A program made the translations under genes and the position numbers. A stretch of 64,000 nucleotides of DNA, from NCBI RefSeq assembly GCF_047634355.1, contig NZ_JBLIAL010000013.1, one strand, 5' to 3'. This DNA is from Porticoccus sp002341315 (GTDB lineage Bacteria; Pseudomonadota; Gammaproteobacteria; Pseudomonadales; Porticoccaceae). The notes beneath the pieces are model-generated. The model ran no database searches. It was given only the letters and a program-made list of their open reading frames with translations, and had not been told where the DNA came from. Every line of letters starts with the position of its first letter. Position 1 is the first letter of the stretch. Positions 16,712 through 25,455 of the stretch are shown piece by piece.

Positions 16712-16828
16712 ATGAAAGTGCGTGCTTCGGTAAAGAAAATGTGCCGCAACTGTAAAGTTGTTAAACGCAAGAGTGTTGTGAGAGTGATTTGTAGTGCAGA
16801 ACCCCGCCATAAACAACGGCAGGGTTAG
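16712..16828 (+). CDS. rpmJ: 50S ribosomal protein L36, zinc-ribbon form
   Basis: This 38-residue gene starts with ATG at 16712 after a GAGGTG Shine-Dalgarno at 16701-16706, 19 bases after secY. The product begins MKVRASVKKMCRNCKVVKRK. Zinc ligands Cys11, Cys14, Cys27 and His33 are all present, so it is the zinc-dependent type that many bacteria replace with a zinc-free paralogue under Zur control. It is the last gene of the spc operon. Confidence 0.96.
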   Translation: MKVRASVKKMCRNCKVVKRKSVVRVICSAEPRHKQRQG

Positions 16829-16841
16829 TTGTAGACAGTTA

Positions 16842-16870
16842 TTGATTTTTTGTGCCTTCAACGCTATCCT
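16842..16870 (+). promoter_or_regulatory. candidate promoter for rpsM-rpsK-rpsD-rpoA-rplQ
   Basis: TTGATT at 16842-16847 and TATCCT at 16865-16870 are separated by 17 bases, in the 118-base gap between rpmJ and rpsM. Each box departs from consensus, so this is a candidate only. It would give a leader of about 70 bases, enough for an S4-responsive structure as known in the E. coli alpha operon. Confidence 0.45.
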
Positions 16871-16886
16871 TTTGCGCCTTTTTGGC

Positions 16887-16901
16887 CAGCCCTGTGGGCT
16901 G
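16887..16901 (+). promoter_or_regulatory. hairpin in the rpsM leader
   Basis: CAGCCC (16887-16892) and GGGCTG (16896-16901) form a 6-bp stem with a 3-base loop, 45 bases before the rpsM start. No T tract follows. In E. coli the leader of this operon folds into a pseudoknot bound by S4; whether this hairpin is part of such a fold cannot be told from sequence alone. Confidence 0.35.
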
Positions 16902-16946
16902 TTAAAGCAAGTTGACGGCAGTTAAACATAAAAGTGGAGTAAAGTG

Positions 16947-17303
16947 ATGGCCCGTATTGCCGGTGTCAACATCCCAGATAATAAACATGCGGTGATTTCG
17001 CTTACCTATGTTTTCGGGATTGGTCGCAGTTCAGCCCGTGCCATTTGTGCTCAGGTTGGTATTGCCGATGACGTTAAGATTTCCGATTTGAGCGATGAGC
17101 AGATGGACGCTGTCCGTAATGCTGTTGGCGATCATACAGTTGAAGGTGATCTGCGTCGCGAAGTCAGCATGAGCATCAAGCGTTTGATGGACCTGGCCTG
17201 TTATAGAGGTCTCCGTCACCGCCGTGGTCTGCCGCTGCGCGGTCAACGCACCAAAACGAATGCGCGTACCCGTAAAGGCCCTCGCAAGCCCATCAAGCGA
17301 TAG
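16947..17303 (+). CDS. rpsM: 30S ribosomal protein S13
   Basis: S13 lies at the top of the small-subunit head and contacts P-site tRNA and L5. The ATG at 16947 gives 118 residues beginning MARIAGVNIPDNKHAVISLT; a GTG three bases earlier is in frame but less likely, since a GGAG Shine-Dalgarno at 16935-16938 fits the ATG better. The block CYRGLRHRRGLPLRGQRTKT and the basic tail GPRKPIKR are typical. Confidence 0.97.
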   Translation: MARIAGVNIPDNKHAVISLTYVFGIGRSSARAICAQVGIADDVKISDLSDEQMDAVRNAVGDHTVEGDLRREVSMSIKRLMDLACYRGLRHRRGLPLRGQRTKTNARTRKGPRKPIKR

Positions 17304-17312
17304 GAAAGACAA

Positions 17313-17705
17313 ATGGCAAAGCCTGGACAAAAATCGACTCGGAAAAAAGTCAAAAAGACAGTTGTTGATGGTGTGGCGCATATTCACGCTTCATTCAACA
17401 ATACGATCGTAACGATTAGTGATCGTCAGGGTAATACCCTCAGCTGGGCTACCTCTGGTGGTTCTGGCTTCCGCGGTTCACGGAAAAGTACGCCTTTTGC
17501 TGCTCAGGTAGCTGCGGAGCGTGCTGGCCTCGCTGCACAGGAATACGGATTGAAAAATCTGGATGTTCAGGTGAAAGGCCCCGGGCCAGGACGTGAGTCT
17601 GCCGTGCGCGCACTGAACAATGCAGGCTTCAAAATTACCAATATCACCGACGTGACACCGATCCCGCACAACGGCTGTCGTCCGCCGAAAAAGCGTCGGG
17701 TATAA
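17313..17705 (+). CDS. rpsK: 30S ribosomal protein S11
   Basis: S11 is part of the platform and the mRNA exit path. The 130-residue protein has VVDGVAHIHASFNNTIVTI, GFRGSRKSTPFAAQVAAE and the C-terminal ITDVTPIPHNGCRPPKKRRV, with the Asn-Gly in HNGC that can form isoaspartate in E. coli S11. It starts 9 bases after rpsM. Confidence 0.97.
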   Translation: MAKPGQKSTRKKVKKTVVDGVAHIHASFNNTIVTISDRQGNTLSWATSGGSGFRGSRKSTPFAAQVAAERAGLAAQEYGLKNLDVQVKGPGPGRESAVRALNNAGFKITNITDVTPIPHNGCRPPKKRRV

Positions 17706-17720
17706 GAGGATAGTTAACTA

Positions 17721-18341
17721 ATGGCAAGATATCTTGGACCGACCTGTAAGCTTTCCCGACGCGAAGGCACGGATCTTTTTCTCAAGAGTGGTATTCGTCC
17801 ACTGGAGTCAAAGTGTCGCGCAGAAAGTGCACCCGGCCAACACGGTCAACGTCGTGGTCGTCTTTCTGACTATGGCGTTCAGTTGCGCGAAAAACAAAAA
17901 GTGCGTCGACTTTACGGCGTACTGGAAAAACAATTCCGCAATTACTACAAGGAAGCGGCCCGCATAAAAGGTGCGACGGGTGAAAACCTGCTGCAACTGC
18001 TTGAGCGCCGTTTGGATAACGTTGTTTACCGTATGGGCTTCGGTTCCACGCGTGCAGAGGCTCGTCAACTTGTTGCTCACAACTCTATTCAAGTGAATGG
18101 CAAAAAGGTCAATATCCCCTCATACAGAGTGATGGATGGCGACGTAGTGAGCATTCGTGAAAAATGTAAAAAACAGTTACGTATTCAGTCTGCGATGCAA
18201 ATTGCTTCGCAGCGAGGATTGGTTGACTGGATGGAAATAGATGCGAATAAACTGGAAGGTGTGTTCAAGCGCAATCCGGTGCGCAGCGATCTCCCTGCTG
18301 AAATCAATGAAAACCTCATTGTTGAACTTTACTCGAAGTAA
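17721..18341 (+). CDS. rpsD: 30S ribosomal protein S4
   Basis: S4 starts assembly of the 16S 5' domain and in E. coli represses the alpha operon. The 206-residue protein begins MARYLGPTCKLSRREGTDL and has GQHGQRRGRLSDYGVQLREKQK plus the S4 RNA-binding domain LERRLDNVVYRMGFGSTRAEARQLV (about 94-118) and NSIQVNGKKVNIPSYRV. Confidence 0.98.
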   Translation: MARYLGPTCKLSRREGTDLFLKSGIRPLESKCRAESAPGQHGQRRGRLSDYGVQLREKQKVRRLYGVLEKQFRNYYKEAARIKGATGENLLQLLERRLDNVVYRMGFGSTRAEARQLVAHNSIQVNGKKVNIPSYRVMDGDVVSIREKCKKQLRIQSAMQIASQRGLVDWMEIDANKLEGVFKRNPVRSDLPAEINENLIVELYSK

Positions 18342-18392
18342 AGAACTGAAGGCTGAAAACCAGTTAAGCGACCCCATCTAACAGGTACAGAT

Positions 18393-19391
18393 ATGCAGAC
18401 ATCAGTAAATGAGTTTTTGACACCACGCAACATCGACGTAACCGAGCTCGGACCAACCCGCGCCAAGGTCGTTTTAGAACCATTGGAGCGTGGATTTGGT
18501 CATACACTGGGTAATGCGCTACGCCGCATTCTGTTGTCATCAATGGGTGGTGCGGCCATTGTCGAGGTCGAGATTGACGGTGTCCTACACGAATACAGCA
18601 GTATTGAAGGCGTTCAGGAAGATGTTATTGAAATTCTTCTGAACCTCAAAGAAGTTGCGATCGTACTGCACGATAAGGACGAGGTTACGCTGACCCTCAG
18701 CAAAAAAGGTAAAGGGGTTGTGACTGCAGGTGATATCCAGGTAGATAACTCTGTAGAAATTAAAAATCCTGATCACCTGATTGCCACCATAACGGGCGAT
18801 ACGGCTCTGAATATGCAGTTACACATTACGACAGGACGTGGTTATCAGCCTGTCGATAGCCGTGGTAATGATGAAGATGAGACCCGCTCTATTGGCCGTC
18901 TCCAGTTGGACGCCACCTTCAGCCCTGTTCGCCGTGTGGCTTATGTTGTTGAGAGTGCCCGGGTTGAGCAGCGTACTGACCTCGACAAACTTGTGCTGGA
19001 TCTTGAGACTAATGGCACCATTGATCCTGAAGAGGCCATTCGTCGTGCAGCTACCATTCTGCAACAGCAGCTGGCCGTATTTGTCGATCTGGAAAGCGAA
19101 AATCTTGCTGAGCCGGTAGAGAGAGAGGAAGAAGTGGATCCGATCCTCTTGCGTCCTGTCGATGATCTTGAGCTGACGGTCCGTTCAGCAAACTGCCTGA
19201 AAGCGGAGAGCATCTATTACATTGGTGATCTTATTCAGCGCACTGAGGTCGAGCTGCTCAAGACACCAAATCTTGGTAAAAAGTCGCTCACTGAAATCAA
19301 GGACGTACTAGCATCCCGTGGACTTTCCCTGGGTATGCGCCTGGAGAACTGGCCACCTGCCAGCCTGCGTTCTGACACTGAACAGGTTTAA
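18393..19391 (+). CDS. rpoA: RNA polymerase alpha subunit
   Basis: Alpha dimerises to start RNA polymerase assembly, and its C-terminal domain contacts UP elements and activators. The 332-residue protein has LEPLERGFGHTLGNALRRILLSS (about 30-52) in the N-terminal domain. The C-terminal domain has LTVRSANCLKAESIYYIGDL and NLGKKSLTEIKDVLASRGLSLG, including the arginine, asparagine and lysine positions used for DNA contact. It sits in the expected place between rpsD and rplQ. Confidence 0.98.
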   Translation: MQTSVNEFLTPRNIDVTELGPTRAKVVLEPLERGFGHTLGNALRRILLSSMGGAAIVEVEIDGVLHEYSSIEGVQEDVIEILLNLKEVAIVLHDKDEVTLTLSKKGKGVVTAGDIQVDNSVEIKNPDHLIATITGDTALNMQLHITTGRGYQPVDSRGNDEDETRSIGRLQLDATFSPVRRVAYVVESARVEQRTDLDKLVLDLETNGTIDPEEAIRRAATILQQQLAVFVDLESENLAEPVEREEEVDPILLRPVDDLELTVRSANCLKAESIYYIGDLIQRTEVELLKTPNLGKKSLTEIKDVLASRGLSLGMRLENWPPASLRSDTEQV

Positions 19392-19480
19392 TTGATTAGG
19401 GTTGCAGATGTTATCTGCCACTGTTGCATAGAATACTTGCTGAGTTAACAGCAACATTATTTTAAAGGAAGTATAAAATC

Positions 19481-19873
19481 ATGCGTCATCGTCTTAGTGG
19501 CCGCAAATTAAGTCGTACAGGTGCCCACCGTCGCGCCATGTTTCGCAATATGACGACCTCCCTGGTTGAGCATGAATTGATCAGGACTACGCTGCCAAAA
19601 GCAAAAGAGTTGCGGCGTTTTGCCGAACCGCTGATTACTTTGTCAAAGCAGGACAGCGTTGCCAATCGCCGTTTGGCATTTGACCGTTTGCGTTGCAAGT
19701 CAGCTGTCGGTAAATTGTTTGCCGAACTCGGCCCGCGCTATGAAAGTCGCCCCGGTGGTTATATCCGCATTCTCAAATGCGGGCTGCGCTCTGGTGATGC
19801 CGCGCCGATGGCTTATGTCGAGCTGGTAGACCGTCCGGATGTGGAACCGGTTGATTTGGACGACGATGAGTAA
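19481..19873 (+). CDS. rplQ: 50S ribosomal protein L17
   Basis: L17 lies near the tunnel exit. The 130-residue protein begins MRHRLSGRKLSRTGAHRRAM and has RTTLPKAKELRRFAEPLITL; the C-terminal tail is acidic (DVEPVDLDDDE), which is common in marine relatives. An AAGGAAG Shine-Dalgarno precedes the start. It closes the alpha operon and is followed by a strong terminator. Confidence 0.97.
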   Translation: MRHRLSGRKLSRTGAHRRAMFRNMTTSLVEHELIRTTLPKAKELRRFAEPLITLSKQDSVANRRLAFDRLRCKSAVGKLFAELGPRYESRPGGYIRILKCGLRSGDAAPMAYVELVDRPDVEPVDLDDDE

Positions 19874-19900
19874 TTGACCATGGTGATTTGGTCAGATAAG

Positions 19901-19925
19901 AGCCGGACGAATGTCCGGCTTTTTT
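19901..19925 (+). terminator. intrinsic terminator after rplQ
   Basis: AGCCGGAC (19901-19908) and GTCCGGCT (19913-19920) form a perfect 8-bp stem with a 4-base loop, followed by five T. It lies 27 bases after the rplQ stop and ends the long ribosomal gene cluster. Confidence 0.92.
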
Positions 19926-20016
19926 ATGCCTTTTTTCCGGCAAAACTATAAGTGCGTGAAAGTCTTTTTTGGACTACGGAATAATTGCTGATAATTTTTA
20001 GATACAGGGTGCTGCA

Positions 20017-21054
20017 ATGAAAGTACTGGTCACTGGAGGTGCAGGTTATATTGGCAGTCATGCCTGTGTCGCGCTGCTTGAAGCAGGCCACGATATTGTT
20101 GTGTTGGATAACTTCGCAAACAGTTGTATGACGTCGCTAGATCGAGTCAAACAAATTACTGGAAAGGGTTTTCCTGTGGTGGAAGGTGATGTCAATCACC
20201 ATCGGGTTCTGGACAGTATTTTTAATAGTCACAATATCGATGCAGTGATGCATTTTGCGGGCTATAAAGCGGTCGGTGAGTCCTGTGAAAAGCCACTTCT
20301 CTATTATCGTAACAACGTTGCAGGCACGCTAACCCTGTGTGAAGCAATGCAGAAACATCAGGTTACCCTTTTAATTTTCAGTTCTTCGGCTACCGTCTAT
20401 GGCGATCCGTCTACAGTGCCCATCAAGGAGGATTTCCCGCTCGCCGCCACAAATCCCTACGGCCGTTCCAAGCTGATGGTGGAGGAAATTCTGTGCGATT
20501 TAGTGAGTGCTGAACAGTGTGCAGGATCCGGGGCCTGGCAAATTGGTCTGATGCGCTATTTCAATCCGGTGGGTGCCCATCCCAGTGGCTTGATCGGTGA
20601 AGATCCCAATGGGATTCCAAACAATTTATTACCTTACATTTCCCAGGTGGCAATCGGTCGTTTGCCTGCCTTATCGGTATTCGGTTCGGACTACCCAACT
20701 ATCGATGGAACGGGCGTTCGAGACTATCTTCACGTGATGGATCTGGCCGAGGGTCATGTCCGTGCATTGGACTACCTTGCCCAGGGTGAAAGCACTTCGG
20801 GATGTCACACCTGGAACCTCGGTACCGGTAAAGGCTATTCCGTGCTGGAAATGATAAGGGCATTTGAATCTGCCAGTGGAAAGACGGTGTCCTTTAAAAT
20901 GGCTCCGCGCAGGGCGGGGGATATTGCGGCCTGTTGGGCGGATACATCCAAGGCCGAAAGCGAGCTCAGATGGACAGCATCGCGTGGCCTGTCTGAGATG
21001 ATGGAAGACAGTTGGCGCTGGCAGCTGGGTAATCCCCAGGGCTATCGCAGCTGA
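20017..21054 (+). CDS. galE: UDP-glucose 4-epimerase
   Basis: GalE interconverts UDP-glucose and UDP-galactose with bound NAD. The 345-residue protein has the Rossmann motif GGAGYIGS at residues 7-14, the catalytic serine region SSSATVYG (122-129), and the YxxxK pair Tyr148 and Lys152 in YGRSK. The N-terminal and substrate-binding regions match GalE in length and order. An AGGG Shine-Dalgarno precedes the ATG. It is a single gene here, convergent with the sensor kinase; it may feed sugar nucleotides to lipopolysaccharide or the exopolysaccharide made from the locus at the right. Confidence 0.93.
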   Translation: MKVLVTGGAGYIGSHACVALLEAGHDIVVLDNFANSCMTSLDRVKQITGKGFPVVEGDVNHHRVLDSIFNSHNIDAVMHFAGYKAVGESCEKPLLYYRNNVAGTLTLCEAMQKHQVTLLIFSSSATVYGDPSTVPIKEDFPLAATNPYGRSKLMVEEILCDLVSAEQCAGSGAWQIGLMRYFNPVGAHPSGLIGEDPNGIPNNLLPYISQVAIGRLPALSVFGSDYPTIDGTGVRDYLHVMDLAEGHVRALDYLAQGESTSGCHTWNLGTGKGYSVLEMIRAFESASGKTVSFKMAPRRAGDIAACWADTSKAESELRWTASRGLSEMMEDSWRWQLGNPQGYRS

Positions 21055-21079
21055 TACAGGCAGAGGATTATGTCTATAC

Positions 21080-22528
21080 CTATGCCAGGGGCAACTGGAT
21101 ATGGAAGGTGGTGCCCACATTCATGTCAGAGGTAACTGCGAGCTGCCCTTTGTGTTGTTCTGTGATGATGAAGTGTGAGAACGAGAGGCGCTTACCCGCG
21201 TCATAGTCTTCTGCGGATGATTTGCCTGCTTTATTGGTGAAGAAGGGTTCAAATATATACTGTTGTTCATCATAGCTGATGCCCAGGCCGTTGTGTTGGA
21301 CCTTGATCCAGAGCATGTCATAACAAACAATGACCTGAATGCGAATAATCGGTGTGTGTTCCGACCTGTTCACCTGGCCGAGTGCGTGACAGGCATGGCG
21401 GAACAAGCTGAGAAATACCTGCTGTAATTCTGATGCGTAGCAGGGAATATCCGGGAGGTTTCGGCTGTAGTGTCGTTCTATTTTGATTTCCCGAAAGCGC
21501 AACCCGGACGGTACCGAAAGCACATCATTGGCCAATTCGATCGTGTGGTCGATAAGTCCAGTGATGTTTGCCAGTCGTTTCTCGCCACCGCGACTCTTGG
21601 AGAAGTCCAGCAAATTGTTGATAACGGCCAGCGCCTGCTGTCCCTGATGATCTGCCTCTTCCAGTACGTTGGTTACGTCATCTGCCCACGGCGAGCTGGC
21701 CCTATTTGTTTGTAATAATTGGTATGCGGTCTGAAGGTCATTCAAAATAATCTGCAACGGGGCATTAATATCGTGGGCCATGGTCGCTGCCAGTTCGCCC
21801 ATGGAGGACATCTTGTCGCGCTGAATCAGCATGTTGGATGTAAGAATGTGTTGTGTGACATCGTCAATCAGGATGACCACATCGGTTTCTGCCTGATTGC
21901 GCAATGGGTAAATGGTTATATCAAAATGGTATTGGCCCCGCTGGCTGTGTTTGATGGTCACTGGTTTTTTATCGCTTAACGCCTTCTTTACCTGTTCCCT
22001 CGACAAAGTGATCGTTGGGTAGGTTTGCCACAGGTTTTTTGACAGCGCCTGTGCTGCCGGGATACCTGTGATTTCTTCTGCGCGGCGGTTCCATTGTGTG
22101 ATGCTGCCCGTTTCGGTTAAACCGATTAGCATCAGCGGCATCGAACTCAACACATCTTTTATGTAGGCTTCAGAGGAGCGAAGCCGGCTGGTTGTTTCCC
22201 GGTGCTGGACAATTTCACCCTGTAACAAAACATTGGCCTTTTGCAGTAAGCGGTTTGACTCATCCAGCGTCGCCGTGCGCTCCTTGACGCGTTGTTCAAG
22301 CTCCTGGCGGATGACTTCCAGCGCCTTGTTGGCACGGTGTGCCTGCCGACGACTGAAAAAAAGTGTAACGACGGTGACGGAAAGGAGAATGATAAAAATA
22401 CCACTGGACCAATTGGCAACGTACTGCCAGTTGGTGTGACCATCTTCCAGTCTGAAATAGGGGATTATGCTGGCTGTGGCGGAACAGCTTGCCAGCATAA
22501 AAAAAAGCGCGGTCGCGTAAATCTTCAT
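21080..22528 (-). CDS. PAS-containing sensor histidine kinase with eroded ATP-binding motifs
   Basis: This 482-residue membrane protein has an N-terminal signal-like segment (about 1-20), a transmembrane segment (about 42-58), a coiled-coil linker (65-115), a PAS domain (about 120-230) and a HisKA dimerisation helix with His252 in AHDINAPL. The kinase domain keeps the F box (IFEPFFTNK) but departs from consensus at three sites: His378 where the N-box Asn is expected, HNGLGI for DNGxGI, and AGKRLSF for the GxGLGL loop. It may be a phosphatase, a partner-dependent kinase or a non-catalytic sensor. No response regulator lies next to it. Confidence 0.8.
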   Translation of the reverse strand: MKIYATALFFMLASCSATASIIPYFRLEDGHTNWQYVANWSSGIFIILLSVTVVTLFFSRRQAHRANKALEVIRQELEQRVKERTATLDESNRLLQKANVLLQGEIVQHRETTSRLRSSEAYIKDVLSSMPLMLIGLTETGSITQWNRRAEEITGIPAAQALSKNLWQTYPTITLSREQVKKALSDKKPVTIKHSQRGQYHFDITIYPLRNQAETDVVILIDDVTQHILTSNMLIQRDKMSSMGELAATMAHDINAPLQIILNDLQTAYQLLQTNRASSPWADDVTNVLEEADHQGQQALAVINNLLDFSKSRGGEKRLANITGLIDHTIELANDVLSVPSGLRFREIKIERHYSRNLPDIPCYASELQQVFLSLFRHACHALGQVNRSEHTPIIRIQVIVCYDMLWIKVQHNGLGISYDEQQYIFEPFFTNKAGKSSAEDYDAGKRLSFSHFIITEQHKGQLAVTSDMNVGTTFHIQLPLA

Positions 22529-22861
22529 AATGTTCGATAGTGCTCTTGCAGAGATTAATGTGCGCTGAGTGGAAACCGGGCTATATGATACCAGTGAACG
22601 AACAACGGGTTGTTGAAATCATCAAAGCGATAGTTTGATTCCTTGTCTGTCAGCGCCGTTCCCGGGAGAGGCATTCGTTTCTGCTGGTCTTTCAACTGAC
22701 AATATGTGGCAGGAGATGCGACGAATCAACCTGATAAGCAGCAACCCAAGTCCCCTGTTTTTGATTTACTTATTGTCTGCCAACTGGCCCTGAATGGAAA
22801 TACACGGGTACGGCTGACATTAATAGCTATTAGACCGGCGGAGAACTTCCTACCAAGCCAG
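22529..22861. other. 333-base stretch without a recognised gene
   Basis: This gap separates the starts side of the sensor kinase gene (minus strand) from the stop of the AtoE-like gene. No open frame with family resemblance, no hairpin with a T tract and no repeat was seen. It probably contains the promoter of the sensor kinase on the minus strand, but no convincing pair of boxes was found. Confidence 0.4.
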
Positions 22862-24193
22862 TCAGAATAGCAGTAATAGTGCGACACCGTAGACGAGACC
22901 TGACCAGAGTAGCGCCACAGTGCAGTAACCCATAATATCCTTGATGCCCAACCTGGCTATGCCCAGTAAGGGAAGTGCCCAGAATGGCTGAATCATATTG
23001 GTCCAGGCATCACCCAGGGCGACAGCCATGGCGGCCTGATTCAGTGGTATCCCCAGTGATTGTGCGGCGGGAATAACAATTGGTGCCTGGATTGCCCACT
23101 GTCCGCCCCCAGAAGGGATAAAGAAATTTACTATCCCGGCACTGAGGAATGTAAACAGGTTAAACGTGTGTTCATTGGAAATACTGATGAACCACTCGGA
23201 TACGGATGCAGCCAGCCCGGATTGTGCCATCATGCCCATGATTCCGGCGTAGAGGGGGAACTGCAGGACAATGCCGGACAGACCTTTTACCGCCTCGTTG
23301 ACAGCAGAAAGGTAATTGCGGGCGGAGCGGTGCAGGAGTAGCCCCGTCACCAGAAACACGAAATTGACCGTATTCAGGCCGATACGGCCGCCGTCACTGA
23401 AAAACTCAAACAGGTAGGCGCAACCCAATAGGCCGAGCATCAGGGTTGGCAGACGGCTGTGCTCAATCCGGTCTGCCGGTGTATCGGCTCTGACATGAAT
23501 CTCTTCGGTGATGCCCATTTGTTGCGGGGTGACTTCGCGGACGGCGTCGGGTGGTGGCATCATCAACCGAAAAATAACGGGTAATGTCACTAGCATCACC
23601 AGGCAGATGAGCAAAACTTCCCAGCTGAAAATAGTCTCTGCCAGTGGGATAGTGATACCGCCCATCAAATTGCTGATAATATCGCCGTCGGCCACGGCAA
23701 TCTTCAGTGGAATGGAGCCAGATAATCCCGCGTGCCAGATAACCATTCCCGAGTAAGCCGATGCCACTAAAAGTGGGTAGTGAACCCCCTTGACATGGCG
23801 TGCAATTTCTCGAGCCATCAGAGCGCTGGTGATCAGCCCGAACCCCCAGCTGATCCAGCCACAAACCAGTGCGATTGTGGTCATGAGAATGATGGCCTGG
23901 CCCGGTGTTTTGGCGAGACAGGCCAGCGATCGCAACAGTTTTTTAACCGGCGCTGTTTGCGCCAGCACACTGCCGGTCACCAGTGTCACAGTGACCTGCA
24001 TGGAAAATACCAGCAGGTTCCATACACCATCCCCCCAAAAGCGAACCATATCAGACGGGCGTTGTGTTTCACCAAGGATACCCGCCAGTAGCACAATGAA
24101 GGTCAGCAGGATGGCAAAGATAAAGGCGTCGGGCATCCAACGCTGCATAATACGGGTAAACAGGTTGGACAGAGAGCGAATCATTTGCGTCAC
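22862..24193 (-). CDS. short-chain fatty acid transporter, AtoE family
   Basis: The 443-residue inner-membrane protein has about twelve hydrophobic segments. It matches the AtoE (short-chain fatty acid:H+ symporter) family, with motifs such as FGLITSALMAREIARHVKG, HAGLSGSIPL, and FIPSGGGQWAIQAPIVIPAA followed by GDAWTNMIQPFWALPLLG. AtoE imports acetoacetate and other short fatty acids in E. coli; the exact substrate here is inferred from the family. No ato catabolic genes are adjacent; it stands alone upstream of the apaH end. Confidence 0.85.
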   Translation of the reverse strand: MTQMIRSLSNLFTRIMQRWMPDAFIFAILLTFIVLLAGILGETQRPSDMVRFWGDGVWNLLVFSMQVTVTLVTGSVLAQTAPVKKLLRSLACLAKTPGQAIILMTTIALVCGWISWGFGLITSALMAREIARHVKGVHYPLLVASAYSGMVIWHAGLSGSIPLKIAVADGDIISNLMGGITIPLAETIFSWEVLLICLVMLVTLPVIFRLMMPPPDAVREVTPQQMGITEEIHVRADTPADRIEHSRLPTLMLGLLGCAYLFEFFSDGGRIGLNTVNFVFLVTGLLLHRSARNYLSAVNEAVKGLSGIVLQFPLYAGIMGMMAQSGLAASVSEWFISISNEHTFNLFTFLSAGIVNFFIPSGGGQWAIQAPIVIPAAQSLGIPLNQAAMAVALGDAWTNMIQPFWALPLLGIARLGIKDIMGYCTVALLWSGLVYGVALLLLF

Positions 24194-24269
24194 CTTGTAA
24201 TTATCAATTATGGGTTGGTTGCAAAATTAAGACGTTATTCTATCGGCTTCATGGTTGATTCGAAACGGG

Positions 24270-24286
24270 ATACCGCGAGGCGGTAT
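24270..24286 (-). terminator. hairpin directly after apaH
   Basis: ATACCGC (24270-24276) and GCGGTAT (24280-24286) form a perfect 7-bp stem with a 3-base loop, directly beyond the apaH stop codon on the minus strand. Read on that strand it is not followed by a T run, so termination may be Rho-assisted or the hairpin may protect the mRNA 3' end. Confidence 0.45.
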
Positions 24287-25090
24287 TTACAAGTGTTGGT
24301 GAAAGCAGGTGCCGGTGTCCAGGTTCATCAATCGCATGGGGCCACCCCAGACACAGCCGGTGTCCAGAGGAAACAGGTTGCTGCCACAGGGTTGTCCCTG
24401 TAATGCGGCCCAGTGGCCAAAAATGATTTTCCACTGACGGGTTTTCCGATGCGGGTGACTATACCAGGGAGCATAGCCCGCCGGTGGCTCATTCGGTGTG
24501 TCCTTACTGCGAAGCTCCAGCTTCCCCGTAGCCGAACAAAAACGCATTCGCGTGAAATAGTTGGTAATCAGACGCCAGCGTTCCGGCCCGTTGAGGTGGT
24601 CGTTCCACTGGTCGGGTTGATCGCCATACATGCTTTGAAAGAACGCGCTTGCCTGTTCCGGCTCTCGCAAAACGTTACTGATTTCTCTTGCCCGTGTCAG
24701 GGCGTCATCGCGTGTCCACTGTGGTGGGATTCCCGCATGGACCATCAACCAGTCGCCCTGTGAAACCATCAGCGGTTGTAATTGCAACCAGTTGAGCAAT
24801 TGATCCCGGTCCGGTGCTTTCAGGATGGCTTCCAGGGTATCGTTGCGGCCGGGAGCGCGCGCGCCGTGAGCGATGGCCAGTAAATGCAGGTCGTGATTGC
24901 CCAGCACCATTTGCAAGGAATTTCCCAGCCGATGGCAGAAGCGCAAGGCTTCGAGGGAGTCCGGGCCGCGGTTAACGATGTCTCCCACCGACCATAGGCA
25001 ATCCTTGCCGGGCTCAAAGTGGACTTTCTCCAGCAACTGCTGCAGAGGCTTCAGGCAGCCTTGCAGATCACCTACTGCATAGGTGGTCAA
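24287..25090 (-). CDS. apaH: symmetrical bis(5'-nucleosyl)-tetraphosphatase
   Basis: ApaH hydrolyses Ap4A to two ADP and also removes Np4 caps from RNA in E. coli. The 267-residue protein has the metallophosphoesterase motifs GDLQGC (7-12), GDIVNRGPDS, GNHD and, near residue 118, HAG. The later GHWAAL segment completes the metal site. It is the last gene of the lptD-surA-pdxA-rsmA-apaG-apaH chain and overlaps apaG by 4 bases. Confidence 0.96.
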   Translation of the reverse strand: MTTYAVGDLQGCLKPLQQLLEKVHFEPGKDCLWSVGDIVNRGPDSLEALRFCHRLGNSLQMVLGNHDLHLLAIAHGARAPGRNDTLEAILKAPDRDQLLNWLQLQPLMVSQGDWLMVHAGIPPQWTRDDALTRAREISNVLREPEQASAFFQSMYGDQPDQWNDHLNGPERWRLITNYFTRMRFCSATGKLELRSKDTPNEPPAGYAPWYSHPHRKTRQWKIIFGHWAALQGQPCGSNLFPLDTGCVWGGPMRLMNLDTGTCFHQHL

Positions 25091-25455
25091 TGCACTCTTC
25101 CTGGTACGGAGAGCAGAAAGGCAGGTATTTTGGCATCAAAGGTTTCTCCCTGGTCGCTGACCATTTGATAGCTGCCCTCCATGGTACCCACCTCGGTATC
25201 CAGGACGACCCCGCTGCTGTATCGGAAAGACTGGCCAGGGGCAATCAGCGGTTTTTCGCCTACGACCCCAGGGCCCTGGACTTCTTTGATCTTGGCATTG
25301 CCATCCGTGATGACCCAGTGGCGGCTGATCAGTTGGGCTGTTGTGTCGCCCTGGTTGCGTATCGCGATATGGTAGGCGAACGTAAATTTATTATTGTCCG
25401 GTTCGGATTGGCCGGGGAGATACTCTGGTGTGACCTCAACGACGATCCGGTTCAT
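25087..25455 (-). CDS. apaG: ApaG protein (DUF525)
   Basis: The 122-residue ApaG has the conserved fibronectin-III-like fold with YHIAIRNQGDTTAQLISRHW, GVVGEKPLIAPGQSFRYSSG and GTMEGSYQMV. Its biochemical role is not settled; it is associated with cobalt resistance and magnesium efflux in Salmonella. It overlaps both rsmA and apaH by 4 bases, so the three are translated in coupled fashion. Confidence 0.95.
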   Translation of the reverse strand: MNRIVVEVTPEYLPGQSEPDNNKFTFAYHIAIRNQGDTTAQLISRHWVITDGNAKIKEVQGPGVVGEKPLIAPGQSFRYSSGVVLDTEVGTMEGSYQMVSDQGETFDAKIPAFLLSVPGRVH

